The translations under genes and the position numbers were made by a program. Shown piece after piece: positions 1-9,547 of a DNA stretch of 64,000 nt. How positions within the stretch are numbered: the stretch's first letter is position 1; each line of letters begins with the position of its first letter. The notes under the pieces are model-generated. The model was not told the DNA's origin. It did not search any database and saw only the letters and a program-made list of their open reading frames with translations. This DNA comes from Streptomyces sp. NBC_00286. GTDB lineage: Bacteria; Actinomycetota; Actinomycetes; Streptomycetales; Streptomycetaceae. Location: contig NZ_CP108054.1 in NCBI RefSeq assembly GCF_036173125.1, forward strand, positions 7,469,001 to 7,533,000, given 5' to 3'.

Positions 1-1
1 T

Positions 2-208
2 CTGTACGCGCTGATGGGGCTGCCCGACGGCACCCCGTTCATGGAGGCGGTTCGGCGCGCCGCCGACCACCGGTGGCTGCGCTTCATGGCGTTCACGGAC
101 TGGTTCCACCACGACACGGCGGATGTGGCTTTCGCCGTACTCGACCCCAGCCGTATGCGGGTCGCGGTGCTGGCGGCGACCGATACGGATGTCGACGCCG
201 ACTTCTAG
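2..208 (+). CDS. C-terminal end of an unidentified protein (5' truncated by window)
   Basis: An open frame enters from the left edge and stops at 206-208, leaving about 68 residues. It is rich in Trp, His and Asp (WLRFMAFTDWFHHD) and ends in an acidic tail. No catalytic motif is visible. I do not recognise the family with confidence. It is tandem to the next gene but separated from it by about 350 bases, so it is probably not in the same operon. Codon use is normal for a high-GC actinomycete. Confidence 0.5.
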   Translation: MYALMGLPDGTPFMEAVRRAADHRWLRFMAFTDWFHHDTADVAFAVLDPSRMRVAVLAATDTDVDADF

Positions 209-556
209 CAGGCCGACTTCTGGCGGCCTGATCCTTGCCGAGGGTTCTTGATCCGTTGCGGTGGGCTCTCCTCGTATCGCCCGCGGGGCCCCCTGAGCTT
301 GCAGGGCGAGGCAAGCGCCATGCGATGGTTCGTTGACAGAGGACAGAGGCCATGCACTCCAGTATCCGTACGGTAGGGGAGACCGGGCACGGCGTCCGCT
401 GCCGCCACTGCGACCACCGGTACGACTGTCAGTACCGCCAGGTACCCTCAAACACGTCGTCAACGCGGCCCGACGGGCTTCCGCTCCACTCCGGTGGAGT
501 CTCGAAGGACATGCCCCCACCCGCACGAGTCTTTTCGTGCTGCCTGGGGGAAGTCC
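209..556. other. intergenic, no supported gene
   Basis: These 348 bases lie between the truncated first gene and the DUF2075 gene. A short 6-bp-stem hairpin (CTCCAC...GTGGAG) is near 484-499. A small cysteine-rich frame begins at 352 behind a purine-rich stretch, but its continuation overlaps the next gene in another frame and I do not support it as a gene. No clear promoter or terminator is seen. Confidence 0.4.
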
Positions 557-2443
557 TTGCTGTTCCGCGCGTCCGCGAAAACGGTCGCCGTCATGGCACT
601 CGACGGTTCGCTGTTCCTGCATCTCACCGACAAGTTCGTTCACATGCACGGCTATCGGCCCGGCGCCTCGGAGGTGCGTTCCTGGGAGCGGAGCATCCCC
701 GTCCTGGCCGCCGCACTCAACGACGCCGGTTTGGGCGACGTCGAGGTCATGCTCGAGTACGCGCTCCCGCTGAACAGCAAGCGCGCCGACGTCGTCCTCG
801 CCGGGGTGCACCCGGTCACGGGAGAGCCGTCGTACGTCGTGGTGGAGCTGAAGCAGTGGAGCCAGGCACTGCCACACGAGGACGACCCCACTCTGTGCCA
901 TGTCGACGCCTACGCCCATCCGGTCCTCAACCCCGTCGAGCAGGTCCGCCGCTACTGCGAATACCTCGTCAATTTCAACGGGGCGGTGGCCGAACACGCG
1001 CACCGGGTGGCCGGAGTGGCGTACCTGCACAACGCCACCGAGTTCGGCGTGACCGGACTGCGGGAGATCGAGCGTGACGGCCACGGGCTGCTCTTCACCG
1101 AGCAACGCCGCGGTGCCTTCCTCGACCATCTCCGTACGAGGCTGAGCGACAAGCACCCGGGGGCCCGGGCGGCGGACGAGCTTCACGACGGCGCCAAGGT
1201 GCCGTCGAAGCAGCTCATGTCCGTGGCCGCTGAAGAGGTGCGCGAACGCACACAGTTCGTCCTTCTCGACGAGCAGCAGGTCGCGTACCGGATGGTGCTC
1301 AATGCGGTGGAGAAGGCGAAGCACGCCGACCGCAAGGAGGTCGTCATCGTCACGGGCGGTCCCGGCACCGGCAAGAGCGTCATCGCTCTCCAACTGCTCG
1401 GTGAGCTCTACCGGCGTGGGGTTCCGGCACTGCACGCCACTGGCTCGCAGTCGTTCACGAAGACGATGAGGAAGGTCGCCGGAGCCCGCAAGCGGGAAGT
1501 CCAGGACCTGTTCAAGTACTTCAACAGCTTCATGACGGCCGAGAAGAACAGCCTGGGTGCCCTGATCTGCGACGAGGCACACCGCATCCGGGAGACCTCG
1601 GCCAACCGCTACACGCGCGCCGAGAACCGTACCGGCAGGGCACAGATCGACGAACTCATCGACGTCGCCTACGTGCCCGTCTTCTTCCTCGACGAGCACC
1701 AGGTCGTCCGCCCCGGTGAGATGGGCACCGTGGCCGACATCAAGGCGGCAGCGGCGCAACGGGGCATCCCCTGCAGCGTCGTCCCCCTGGACAGCCAGTT
1801 CCGCTGCGGGGGCAGTGACGCCTACCTGCGCTGGGTGGTCCGCCTCCTCGGCCTCGAGCCGGGCGGGCCGGTCGCCTGGGAACCCGACGACCGCATGCAG
1901 TTGCTGGTCGCCGACAGCCCGCAGGAGATGGAGGCGTTCCTCGATGCTCGCCGGGCCCAGGACTACGGCGCACGTATGTCCGCTGGTTTCTGCTGGCGCT
2001 GGTCTCCGGAACCCAAGCCCGGCCACCCGCTGCCCCCCGACGTCGTCATCGGGGATTGGGCCCGCCCCTGGAACCTGCGCGGCGACCGCGCCGTCTCCGG
2101 CGCGCCACCGGCAGCCCTGTGGGCCACCGACCCGGCCGGCTTCGGTCAGGTCGGGTGCGTCTACACCGCACAGGGCTTCGAGTACGACTGGTCCGGCGTC
2201 ATCATCGGCCCCGACCTGGTCTGGCGAGGCGACCGTTGGGTCACGGACCGCACGGCGTCCAAGGACCCGGTCTTCAAGAAAACCACCCCGGACGCCGACG
2301 TGGACCGCCTGATCCGCAACACCTACAAGGTTCTGCTGACTCGGGGCATGGTCGGCACGATCGTGTACTCGACGGACCCCGAGACGAGGGAGAAGCTGCG
2401 GGAGCTTGCGGGTGGGGTGGCGCGGCAGACCGTACTGGGCTGA
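557..2443 (+). CDS. DUF2075 helicase/ATPase with N-terminal nuclease-like domain
   Basis: About 628 residues. The N-terminal third looks like a PD-(D/E)xK nuclease fold: an Asp in KRADVVL (about residue 78) and the strand VVVELKQW (about 95-102) supply the acidic and Lys positions. The rest is a DUF2075 superfamily 1-like helicase/NTPase, with Walker A GGPGTGKS near residue 268, Walker B LICDEAHRIR near 337, and a late YTAQGFEYD motif typical of the family. Such proteins are thought to act on nucleic acid and are common in defence islands; the substrate is unknown. I chose the TTG at 557 because it follows a GGGGGAAG purine tract and opens the conserved sequence; a GTG at 494 would add 21 poorly conserved residues. 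It converges on the HNH endonuclease gene at 2613-4415. Confidence 0.8.
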   Translation: MLFRASAKTVAVMALDGSLFLHLTDKFVHMHGYRPGASEVRSWERSIPVLAAALNDAGLGDVEVMLEYALPLNSKRADVVLAGVHPVTGEPSYVVVELKQWSQALPHEDDPTLCHVDAYAHPVLNPVEQVRRYCEYLVNFNGAVAEHAHRVAGVAYLHNATEFGVTGLREIERDGHGLLFTEQRRGAFLDHLRTRLSDKHPGARAADELHDGAKVPSKQLMSVAAEEVRERTQFVLLDEQQVAYRMVLNAVEKAKHADRKEVVIVTGGPGTGKSVIALQLLGELYRRGVPALHATGSQSFTKTMRKVAGARKREVQDLFKYFNSFMTAEKNSLGALICDEAHRIRETSANRYTRAENRTGRAQIDELIDVAYVPVFFLDEHQVVRPGEMGTVADIKAAAAQRGIPCSVVPLDSQFRCGGSDAYLRWVVRLLGLEPGGPVAWEPDDRMQLLVADSPQEMEAFLDARRAQDYGARMSAGFCWRWSPEPKPGHPLPPDVVIGDWARPWNLRGDRAVSGAPPAALWATDPAGFGQVGCVYTAQGFEYDWSGVIIGPDLVWRGDRWVTDRTASKDPVFKKTTPDADVDRLIRNTYKVLLTRGMVGTIVYSTDPETREKLRELAGGVARQTVLG

Positions 2444-2612
2444 CGGACGGGCACGCGCCCATGCGCTCAGACGTTGTCGCGAGCCCAGCGGACGGATTCT
2501 GCCCGACTCACGGGAAGAAGGCGGCGAGTGCATTCTTGGCGCCTCTGCGCCGGTCGGCACTCGCACAGCGTCGGATCACGAGTGCCGAGCGGTGAACGGC
2601 GTACCTGAGTCG

Positions 2613-4415
2613 CTATTTCCTCGTCAGCGAGTGGAGCTCACACAGAGTTCGGTGGTAGTGCAGGTATGTCTCATTGATCTCATGGTCGACGTGCCGACGG
2701 AGACGGCCCAAGGCGTCGCCTTCCTGTGTCCGCCTGACGATGCCGTCGACGTCGATGTAGATCTCTAGACCGTCGAAGAGAACGTGGTGGTTGGGGCAGA
2801 GGCAGAGCAGATTCGGCAGTTCGTCCGGACCGTCGTGGGGGGATCCGAGGCCACGGATGTGGGCGGCCTCGCTGTAGGGCCGGCGCTTGTACTGAAGGCG
2901 GGTCTCACAGATCTGGCAAGCATGGCCGTGCAGTTCCTTGACCTGAGCTGCGATTGCGGCATTGCGAACCAGTCGTGAGGCAGTGGACTCCCGGCGCTCC
3001 GTCGGACCGGTTGTCCGCTCCGTATCGGCGGCTTCTTGACCGCCATCGCCCTCGTCTCCGTCGAGCATGCCATCGGCGGTCGCATATCCGGCGAGGCCAG
3101 CTCGACTGAGCAACTCACGCTGATCGATGTCGTCAAGGTGGGTGCTGCACAGCTTGACGACGGCTTCGAGGCGGGTAAGAGGGTTCTGCAGCAGTTCGGC
3201 ACTCGCACGGGTGAGACCCGCGACAGGCTGGACGGTGTCGAAGATCCCCGCCTGCGGATCGGGGCCGGCATCACTTGGTACGCCGTGGACTTCCCACAGA
3301 CCACTGTCCTGCAAGTGCCAGAAGGGATCCTCCGGAGTGGCTTTGGAACTGGACAGGCCAAATGCGCTCAGGAGAGGACTGACCTCCGTACGGAAGGAGG
3401 ACCACGGCGCCAGACGCGGCTTCCCCGCTGCGATCCGGGAGATCGCCCACAGCAGAGCCAGCGGTTGATGGCGGCTGGGCGTTTCGTTCCCTGAGCCACG
3501 ACGAGTCTCGAGAGAGCCGATCCGAACCAGCAAGTCCTCGGCGGTGAGTTGCGGAGACGGAGCTGGACGAGGTGCCGCAGGTCGCGGAAGGGCCGGCCGA
3601 CGCCGCTCAGGGAGAAGTTCGGCAACGCGGAGGTAGTCCTCGGCGGACCGCAGGGTGAGGCTTCGCAGAGGTACTCGTGCGCTCAGGCGACGCAGTATGG
3701 GCGCGGCGAAAACAGGGGTGGGGAACTCCTCGACCTCTCCAAGGGCCATGATGTGTTCCCAGGTGGCGTTCTCCTCGTCGGTTCCCCAGACTTCCCGCGC
3801 CACGGCCAGGCTGTCGAACAGATGGAGGATGCGGGCCCGCGCGATGAAGTGGTTCTCCGCGTAGAAGAGCACGTCGTCGCCGACTCGACGATTCCGTAGA
3901 GCTCTGGCTTTCTCGTTGTTGGCCTGTGTGGTCGGAGTGGCCCCCCACAGCCGAGCGATCCCGTCCGGGTACAGGGCCGTCAGCACATCCGCCTGTTCAC
4001 CCAGTGCGTCCCTGATCTCTGCAATCTGAACGCCTTGTCGTACGGACTTGGCGAAGTTACGCGGGCCACGGTCCCGGGGCCCGCCTCGCGGCTGGAGAAC
4101 TATCTGAGGCGCCACTTGCCGCGGCTCGTCCGTGACATCGCTGCCGTCCTTCACCGTGAAGCCGAGCGCACGCAAACGATGTGCCACGGTGCGCGCACCA
4201 CCACTGAAGTCGTCAGCCGACAACAGGTCGCCGACTGAATACAGGTGCGCAACCCCGGCAATGGCCTTCGAGTCATAGAGGTGTCCGTCCAGGACCAGCT
4301 CGTACGTGTTGGCCCGGCCGAAGCCGTACCGGCGGCGAAACGGTTCTCGTCCCAGCTGCAGACACTCGTCGACCGCGGCCAGCACTCCCGCACGCGTCAC
4401 ATCCCTAAGTCCCAT
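2613..4415 (-). CDS. type IV restriction-like HNH endonuclease with ScoMcrA-type head and probable sulfur-binding domain
   Basis: 600 residues. Residues 1-90 match the N-terminal head of ScoMcrA-like enzymes (FRRRYGFGRA, YDSKAIAGVAH). Residues about 115-250 look like a PUA/EVE-type modified-base reader (GDDVLFYAENHFIARARILH). Residues about 300-440 resemble the sulfur-binding domain that recognises phosphorothioate DNA (SRHQPLALLWAI, PFWHLQDSGLWEV). The C-terminus is an HNH nuclease with zinc cysteines and catalytic histidines (CQIC, EAAHIRGLG, CLCPNHH). The inferred role is cleavage of foreign DNA carrying modified bases or phosphorothioate. Known ScoMcrA has the order head, SBD, SRA, HNH; here the reader precedes the SBD and looks EVE-like rather than SRA. 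Start: the ATG at 4415 opens the conserved head. The upstream TTG at 4445 adds only ten unconserved residues. Confidence 0.82.
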   Translation of the reverse strand: MGLRDVTRAGVLAAVDECLQLGREPFRRRYGFGRANTYELVLDGHLYDSKAIAGVAHLYSVGDLLSADDFSGGARTVAHRLRALGFTVKDGSDVTDEPRQVAPQIVLQPRGGPRDRGPRNFAKSVRQGVQIAEIRDALGEQADVLTALYPDGIARLWGATPTTQANNEKARALRNRRVGDDVLFYAENHFIARARILHLFDSLAVAREVWGTDEENATWEHIMALGEVEEFPTPVFAAPILRRLSARVPLRSLTLRSAEDYLRVAELLPERRRPALPRPAAPRPAPSPQLTAEDLLVRIGSLETRRGSGNETPSRHQPLALLWAISRIAAGKPRLAPWSSFRTEVSPLLSAFGLSSSKATPEDPFWHLQDSGLWEVHGVPSDAGPDPQAGIFDTVQPVAGLTRASAELLQNPLTRLEAVVKLCSTHLDDIDQRELLSRAGLAGYATADGMLDGDEGDGGQEAADTERTTGPTERRESTASRLVRNAAIAAQVKELHGHACQICETRLQYKRRPYSEAAHIRGLGSPHDGPDELPNLLCLCPNHHVLFDGLEIYIDVDGIVRRTQEGDALGRLRRHVDHEINETYLHYHRTLCELHSLTRK

Positions 4416-4831
4416 GCACGGGAGCCTAGTAGGACAGTATGACAATCATCCCGGCGTGGGTGGCCTATGAGTGCCGTGAGCGAGCTGGACTGGTTAAGAG
4501 ACGTTATGGCGGGTTGAGGGTGGCGACTGTGTGGAGGTGTCGCACGCTGCCGATGCCATGTACGCGCGGGACTCTCGAGAAGGAGGAAGACCGAAGGTTT
4601 AGATCCTCCCTGTCCAGGTGGGTAATTTCCTCGGATACATTGCGAAGCAAGTGTTTTTCGATAGCCGGGCCTGCATGATGGGGAACATACGATTCCCGCC
4701 TCTCGGGCTGAATGCCCCATAGTTCCGCCCTTCACGGACTCTTCCTATGTAGAAGGCAACCACTAGGATCTGCGGCAGGTCCGACCTCGGGGAGCAGCGG
4801 GCCTGAGAGGACTGGACGAGTGGGGACAGGC
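4416..4831. other. divergent intergenic region between the HNH nuclease gene and pglW
   Basis: These 416 bases have noticeably lower GC than the flanks. They must hold the promoters of the minus-strand nuclease gene and of pglW. A 79-codon frame at 4439-4678 lacks a ribosome binding site and family features, so I do not call it. I cannot fix a promoter with confidence. Confidence 0.4.
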
Positions 4832-7800
4832 ATGCGGGAAGGCCGGTGGGTCACGGTCACCGAGTCCGAGTTCGATCATGAACGCCGCGGCCTGGAGGCG
4901 ATTCGGGAGAAGTTGCCGGACTCCGAACCCTGGCGTGCCTGGTCGAACTTCACCTTCACCGCGAACACCGGCCACGTCCGCGAGGTCGACCTGCTGGTCG
5001 TCGCCCCCGGCGGCGTCTGCATGATCGAGCTGAAGGACTGGCACGGCTCGGTCACCTCCGAGAACGGCACCTGGGTGCAGACCACACCCGGCGGCCGCCG
5101 CCGTACGCACGGCAACCCGCTGCACCTGGTCAACCGCAAGGCCAAGGAACTGGCCGGCCTGCTCGCGCTGCCCGGCGGCAAGCGCGTCTGGGTCGCCGAG
5201 GCCGTCTGCTTCACGGACAACAGCCTGCGCGTGCGCCTGCCCGCCCACGACCAGAACGGCGTCTATACCGTCCGCCAGCTGGTTGAGATGCTGGAGCAGC
5301 CCCCGCGTGACGAGCGGCGCCGTATCACCGCGATCGGTTCGCGCGAGATCGCGGCGGCACTGAAGAACATCGGCATCCGCAAGAGCGACGCGCAGTACAA
5401 GGTCGGCCCGTACGAGCTGGAGCGGAAGTCTTTCGATTCCGGGCCCACTTGGGCCGACTACCTCGCCCGTCACAGCGATCTGCCCGAGGCCGCCCGCGTC
5501 CGCATCTACCTCAGCGAGCGCGGCTCCGACGCCTCCCTGCGCCAGTCCGTCGAGAACGCCGCCCGGCGCGAGGCTGCGGTGCTGGGCCGTTTCAAGCACC
5601 CGGGCGTGGTCGAGCTCAAGCAGTACTTCCCCTCCGGGCACGCCGCCGGCCCCGCGCTGATCTTCGACTACCACCCGGACACCCTGAAGCTGGACGAGTA
5701 CCTGGTCCAGTACGGCGAGAAGCTGGACATCCTCGGCAGGATGGCGCTGGTCCGCCAGCTCGCCGAGACCATGCGCTCCGCGCACTCCAGCCGCATCCAC
5801 CACCGGGCGCTCGCGGCCCGCTCCGTGCTCGTCGTCCCCCGGGCACGCGGCCGGAAGGGCCAGGCGGTGGGGGAGGAGGCCGCCTGGCTCACCCCGCATC
5901 TCCAGATCTCCGACTGGCAGATAGCCACTCAGCGCAGCGGCGACTCCTCCCAGGGCATGACCCGCTTCGCGCCGACCGCCCTGTCCGCGATGCACCTGGC
6001 CGACGACGCCGACGCCTACCTCGCCCCCGAACTCACCGCCCTCAACCCCGACCCGGTCCACCTCGACGTGTACGGGCTCGGCGTCCTCACGTACCTGCTG
6101 GTCACCGGCAAGGCCCCGGCCGCGAGCCAGGCCGAGCTGCTGGCCCGACTGGAGGCGGGGGAAGGCCTGCGCCCAAGCTCCCTGGTGGACGGCCTGTCGG
6201 AGGACGTGGACGACCTGGTTCAGGCCGCCACCGCCTACCGGCCGAGCCAACGGCTGTCCAGCGTGGACGAGTTCCTGGAGCTGCTGGAGGTCGTCGAGGA
6301 CTCCCTCACCGCCCCGGCCCAGGCGGCCACCGCCACGGAGGGGATGGCCGACGAGGACGACGGGACCGCCGCCGACAAGGACCCGCTGGAGGCCGTCGCC
6401 GGTGACGTGTTCGCCGGCCGATGGGAGATCCGCCGCCGCCTCGGCACCGGCTCCACCAGCCGCGCCTTCCTCGTCCGCGACCTTCAGGCCGAAGCCCGCA
6501 GGACCCGCCCGCTGGCCGTGCTGAAGGTCGCCCTCTCCGACAGCCGCAGCGAGATCCTCGCCCGCGAGGCCGAGGCCATGGCCCGCCTGCGCCCCCACTC
6601 CGGCATCATCCGCCTCGTCGAACCCGAACCGCTGCACATCGGCGGCCGTACGGTCCTGGCACTGGAGTACGTCGGCGACGAGCGCGACGACAACGGACAG
6701 GGCACCGAGGGCGGTGCACGCCCACGCCGCCGCGAGGAGACCGTCGCCCGCCAGCTCCGCGACAACGGCCGCCTCCAGGTCGACCAGTTGGAGGCGTACG
6801 GCGACTACCTCTTCGGAGCCGTCGACTTCCTGGAGGGCGAGGGCGTCTGGCACCGCGACATCAAGCCCGACAACATCGCCATCCGCATCCGCCCCAACCG
6901 CACCCGCGAACTCGTCCTCATCGACTTCTCCCTCGCCGGCTACCCGGCGAAGAGCACCAACGCGGGCACCGACGGCTACCTCGACCCCTTCGTCGACGTC
7001 ATCACCCGCGGCTCGTACGACTCGCACGCCGAGCGGTACGCCGTCGCGGTCACCCTGCACCAGATGGCCTCCGGCGAACTGCCCAAGTGGGGCGACGGCA
7101 GCGTCCCGCCCCGTATGACCGACGCCAAGGAGTGGCCGTACCCGACCATCGCGGCCGAGGCCTTCGATCCGGCCGTACGGGACGGTCTCGTCGCCTTCTT
7201 CCAGAAGGCACTGCATCGCGACGCCGGTCAGCGGTTCCCCGAGCTGAAGCCGATGCGGGACGCCTGGCGCAAGGTCTTCCTCGACGCCTCGCAGACCGTC
7301 CCGTCCAGCCATCGTTCCCGCCACCCGGCCGCCGCGACCACGGGGGAGGGGACACCCGCCGAGCTGGCCGCCGCCGCGGCGGCGATCGCGGACGCCGAGC
7401 CGGAGACCGCCGAGCAGCAGCGCGACCGGCTCGCCGCCGAGGTCACCCGCGACACCCCGCTCACCGTCTCCGGCCTTACGCCCGCCGCCCAGTCCTTCCT
7501 CTACGGCCTGGGCATCACGACGGTCGGCGAACTGCTCGACTACAGCCGCCGCAAGCTCGTCAACGCCCCCGGACTGGGTGCCAAGACCCGCAACGAGGTC
7601 CAGCAGCGGCAGCGCGAGTGGGGCGAGCGGCTGCGCGAGATCCCCGTCTCGCCGCTGACGCCGAAGGGCCGGGCGGAGGCCAAGGAGGAGCTGGAGCAGC
7701 TCACCGCCGCCGAGTCGGCCCTCGTCGGCGAACTCGCCACGGGCGCCTCGGCGGGCGCCTTGTCCCCCCGTACGCTCCGCTCCGTCAGCCTCGACACCCT

Positions 7801-9547
7801 CGCCACCGTCTTCGTGCCCGCCGTCAACAACAACGGCTCCAACCGCAACAAGGCCGAGATGGTACGGCTGTTGCTGCGCCTGCCCGACGAGCACGGGGTG
7901 CTGCCCGACATCGGCGTCTGGCCGAAGCAGAAGGATGTCGCGGAGGGCCTTGGGCTGAGCCAGGGCCGTATCCCGCAGATGCTCAAGGATGAGCGCAAGC
8001 GCTGGAAGGCGGAGCCCGCCGTCCAGGCACTGCGCGAGGAGATCATCGACCTGCTGGTGAGCATGGGCCGGGTCGCTTCGGCGGTGGAGATCGCGGATGC
8101 CCTGGCGGTCCGGCGCGGCACGCATCTCGCGGGGCGCGAGCAGCGGCGCGCGATGGCGCTGGCGGCCGTACGGGCCGTTGTCGAGGTCGAGCAACTGGCC
8201 CCGCAGGAGGCCGAGTTCCAGCACCAGCCGAACCGCAAGGCGACGGACGAGTCCCTGGGCGCCGGCCTGCTCGCCCTCGACGTACGGGAGAACGACGGCC
8301 CGGACACCCCGACCGCGCCGGGCCTGCTGGAGTACGCGACGCGTCTTGGTCGTACGGCAGATCGGCTGGCCAAGCTGGACACCCTTCCGACGGCGGCGAC
8401 CGTGCTGGCCGAGCTGGGCGCGCTGACGGTACCGCCGGGGGCGGTGGACTGGGACGAGCGGCGCATGGTGGAGCTGGCGGCTGCGGCGTCCGTGAACGCC
8501 GCCGCCAGTCCGCGCCTGGAGATTTATCCGCGTGACTTGTCGCTGGTCAGGGCGCTGCGCCTCACGCAGGCCGGGCTCGTCCGCTGGATCCCGGGTATGC
8601 CGGAGGGGCAGCAGCCGGGCCTGACCGGCGAGGCCGTGCACGAGCGGGTCCGTGCCCGCTTCCCGGAGATTGTCGTTCCTGACGGGCGTGGCGGCACGAC
8701 CCACGAACTGCCGACGGGTGGCCCGCTCACCAAGGCGTTGCGCGACGCGGGTTTTGAGCTGTCGCTCAGCATGCATGAACGCGAGGGCGTGCTGCGGTAC
8801 TTGCCGACGCGGGTGGACGACGCGTCGAGCTATCTGACGACGGGCGCGGGGCGGCAGTCGACGCGTACGGGTGCGGTGACGCGGTACGCCGATGACCCGC
8901 AGCTCGCGGGCGCGGTTCGCGCGGAGGAACGGCTGCTCGCGTCGGCTCGCCGGGACGGGTACCGGGTGCTGACCGTACGGCAGCAGTTGGTACGGGACGC
9001 GGTGCGGGAGCTGGGTGCCGAGCGGCTGGGCACGGATGCGGTGTCGGTGACGGAGCTGTTCCTGGAAGCTCTGCACGCGCAGGTCACGCCGGGCACCAAG
9101 CCGACCTGGGAGACCCTGCTCAAGGCGGACGCCGCCGAGCCGGGGTCGAGGGGGGCGGTGCGGTTCGCGGAGTACGTGCGGACGGCGTGGGGTGCGGTGG
9201 AGCCGCGGATCGTGGAGCTGCTGGGTGATGGTGGCGGGGGCGGGGCTGTTCCTGTTGGCCCTGCCGGTCCTGTGCTGCTGACGGAGGCCGGGGTGTTCGC
9301 GCGGTACGACGCGATGGGCGTCCTGGACCGGCTGGCGTCGGCGGCTCGGCGGGGTGGGCGAGGGCTGTGGCTTCTGGTCCCGCAGGCTGATCCGTCGCGT
9401 GAGCCCCGGCTCGGGCAGGTGGCGGTGCCGTATCAGGCCGGCCTGGGGGAGTGGATTCAGCTTCCGGACACGTGGGTGGGCAACGCCCATCGGGGGTCCG
9501 GCGAGGTTCTGGCTAGTGCCAGTGGTGTCGAGGGAGACGTCAAGTGA
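4832..9547 (+). CDS. pglW: BREX type 2 / Pgl serine-threonine kinase PglW
   Basis: 1571 residues, the usual size for PglW. An N-terminal NERD nuclease-related domain (about 30-130; REVDLLVV and MIELKDW) is followed by two kinase-like domains. The first (about 215-480) is degenerate: the catalytic-loop position reads HHRALAARSVLV and lacks the HRD Asp. The second (about 530-800) has a glycine loop (LGTGSTSR), a lysine strand (LAVLKVA), HRDIKPDN near residue 673, and DFS in place of DFG near 697. A helix-hairpin-helix segment (about 880-925) and a helix-turn-helix region (about 1030-1070) follow. In the Streptomyces Pgl system PglW is an active kinase required for phage resistance. Start: ATG 4832 after GGGGACAGG. 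Its stop overlaps the pglX GTG start (GTGA), so the two are translationally coupled. Confidence 0.95.
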   Translation: MREGRWVTVTESEFDHERRGLEAIREKLPDSEPWRAWSNFTFTANTGHVREVDLLVVAPGGVCMIELKDWHGSVTSENGTWVQTTPGGRRRTHGNPLHLVNRKAKELAGLLALPGGKRVWVAEAVCFTDNSLRVRLPAHDQNGVYTVRQLVEMLEQPPRDERRRITAIGSREIAAALKNIGIRKSDAQYKVGPYELERKSFDSGPTWADYLARHSDLPEAARVRIYLSERGSDASLRQSVENAARREAAVLGRFKHPGVVELKQYFPSGHAAGPALIFDYHPDTLKLDEYLVQYGEKLDILGRMALVRQLAETMRSAHSSRIHHRALAARSVLVVPRARGRKGQAVGEEAAWLTPHLQISDWQIATQRSGDSSQGMTRFAPTALSAMHLADDADAYLAPELTALNPDPVHLDVYGLGVLTYLLVTGKAPAASQAELLARLEAGEGLRPSSLVDGLSEDVDDLVQAATAYRPSQRLSSVDEFLELLEVVEDSLTAPAQAATATEGMADEDDGTAADKDPLEAVAGDVFAGRWEIRRRLGTGSTSRAFLVRDLQAEARRTRPLAVLKVALSDSRSEILAREAEAMARLRPHSGIIRLVEPEPLHIGGRTVLALEYVGDERDDNGQGTEGGARPRRREETVARQLRDNGRLQVDQLEAYGDYLFGAVDFLEGEGVWHRDIKPDNIAIRIRPNRTRELVLIDFSLAGYPAKSTNAGTDGYLDPFVDVITRGSYDSHAERYAVAVTLHQMASGELPKWGDGSVPPRMTDAKEWPYPTIAAEAFDPAVRDGLVAFFQKALHRDAGQRFPELKPMRDAWRKVFLDASQTVPSSHRSRHPAAATTGEGTPAELAAAAAAIADAEPETAEQQRDRLAAEVTRDTPLTVSGLTPAAQSFLYGLGITTVGELLDYSRRKLVNAPGLGAKTRNEVQQRQREWGERLREIPVSPLTPKGRAEAKEELEQLTAAESALVGELATGASAGALSPRTLRSVSLDTLATVFVPAVNNNGSNRNKAEMVRLLLRLPDEHGVLPDIGVWPKQKDVAEGLGLSQGRIPQMLKDERKRWKAEPAVQALREEIIDLLVSMGRVASAVEIADALAVRRGTHLAGREQRRAMALAAVRAVVEVEQLAPQEAEFQHQPNRKATDESLGAGLLALDVRENDGPDTPTAPGLLEYATRLGRTADRLAKLDTLPTAATVLAELGALTVPPGAVDWDERRMVELAAAASVNAAASPRLEIYPRDLSLVRALRLTQAGLVRWIPGMPEGQQPGLTGEAVHERVRARFPEIVVPDGRGGTTHELPTGGPLTKALRDAGFELSLSMHEREGVLRYLPTRVDDASSYLTTGAGRQSTRTGAVTRYADDPQLAGAVRAEERLLASARRDGYRVLTVRQQLVRDAVRELGAERLGTDAVSVTELFLEALHAQVTPGTKPTWETLLKADAAEPGSRGAVRFAEYVRTAWGAVEPRIVELLGDGGGGGAVPVGPAGPVLLTEAGVFARYDAMGVLDRLASAARRGGRGLWLLVPQADPSREPRLGQVAVPYQAGLGEWIQLPDTWVGNAHRGSGEVLASASGVEGDVK

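Noticed and set aside
352..556. Small cysteine-rich frame that could be a zinc-ribbon peptide
   Set aside because: It continues as a shadow into the DUF2075 gene, with no stop after the cysteine part; not enough support.
4439..4678. 79-codon frame in the gap before pglW
   Set aside because: No ribosome binding site, mixed composition, no family; likely the AT-richer promoter region.
4763..9490. A 1575-codon open frame antisense to pglW
   Set aside because: It is an artefact of high GC3 in pglW: composition is Arg/Val/Gly-biased, with no motif, while pglW has full domain support.
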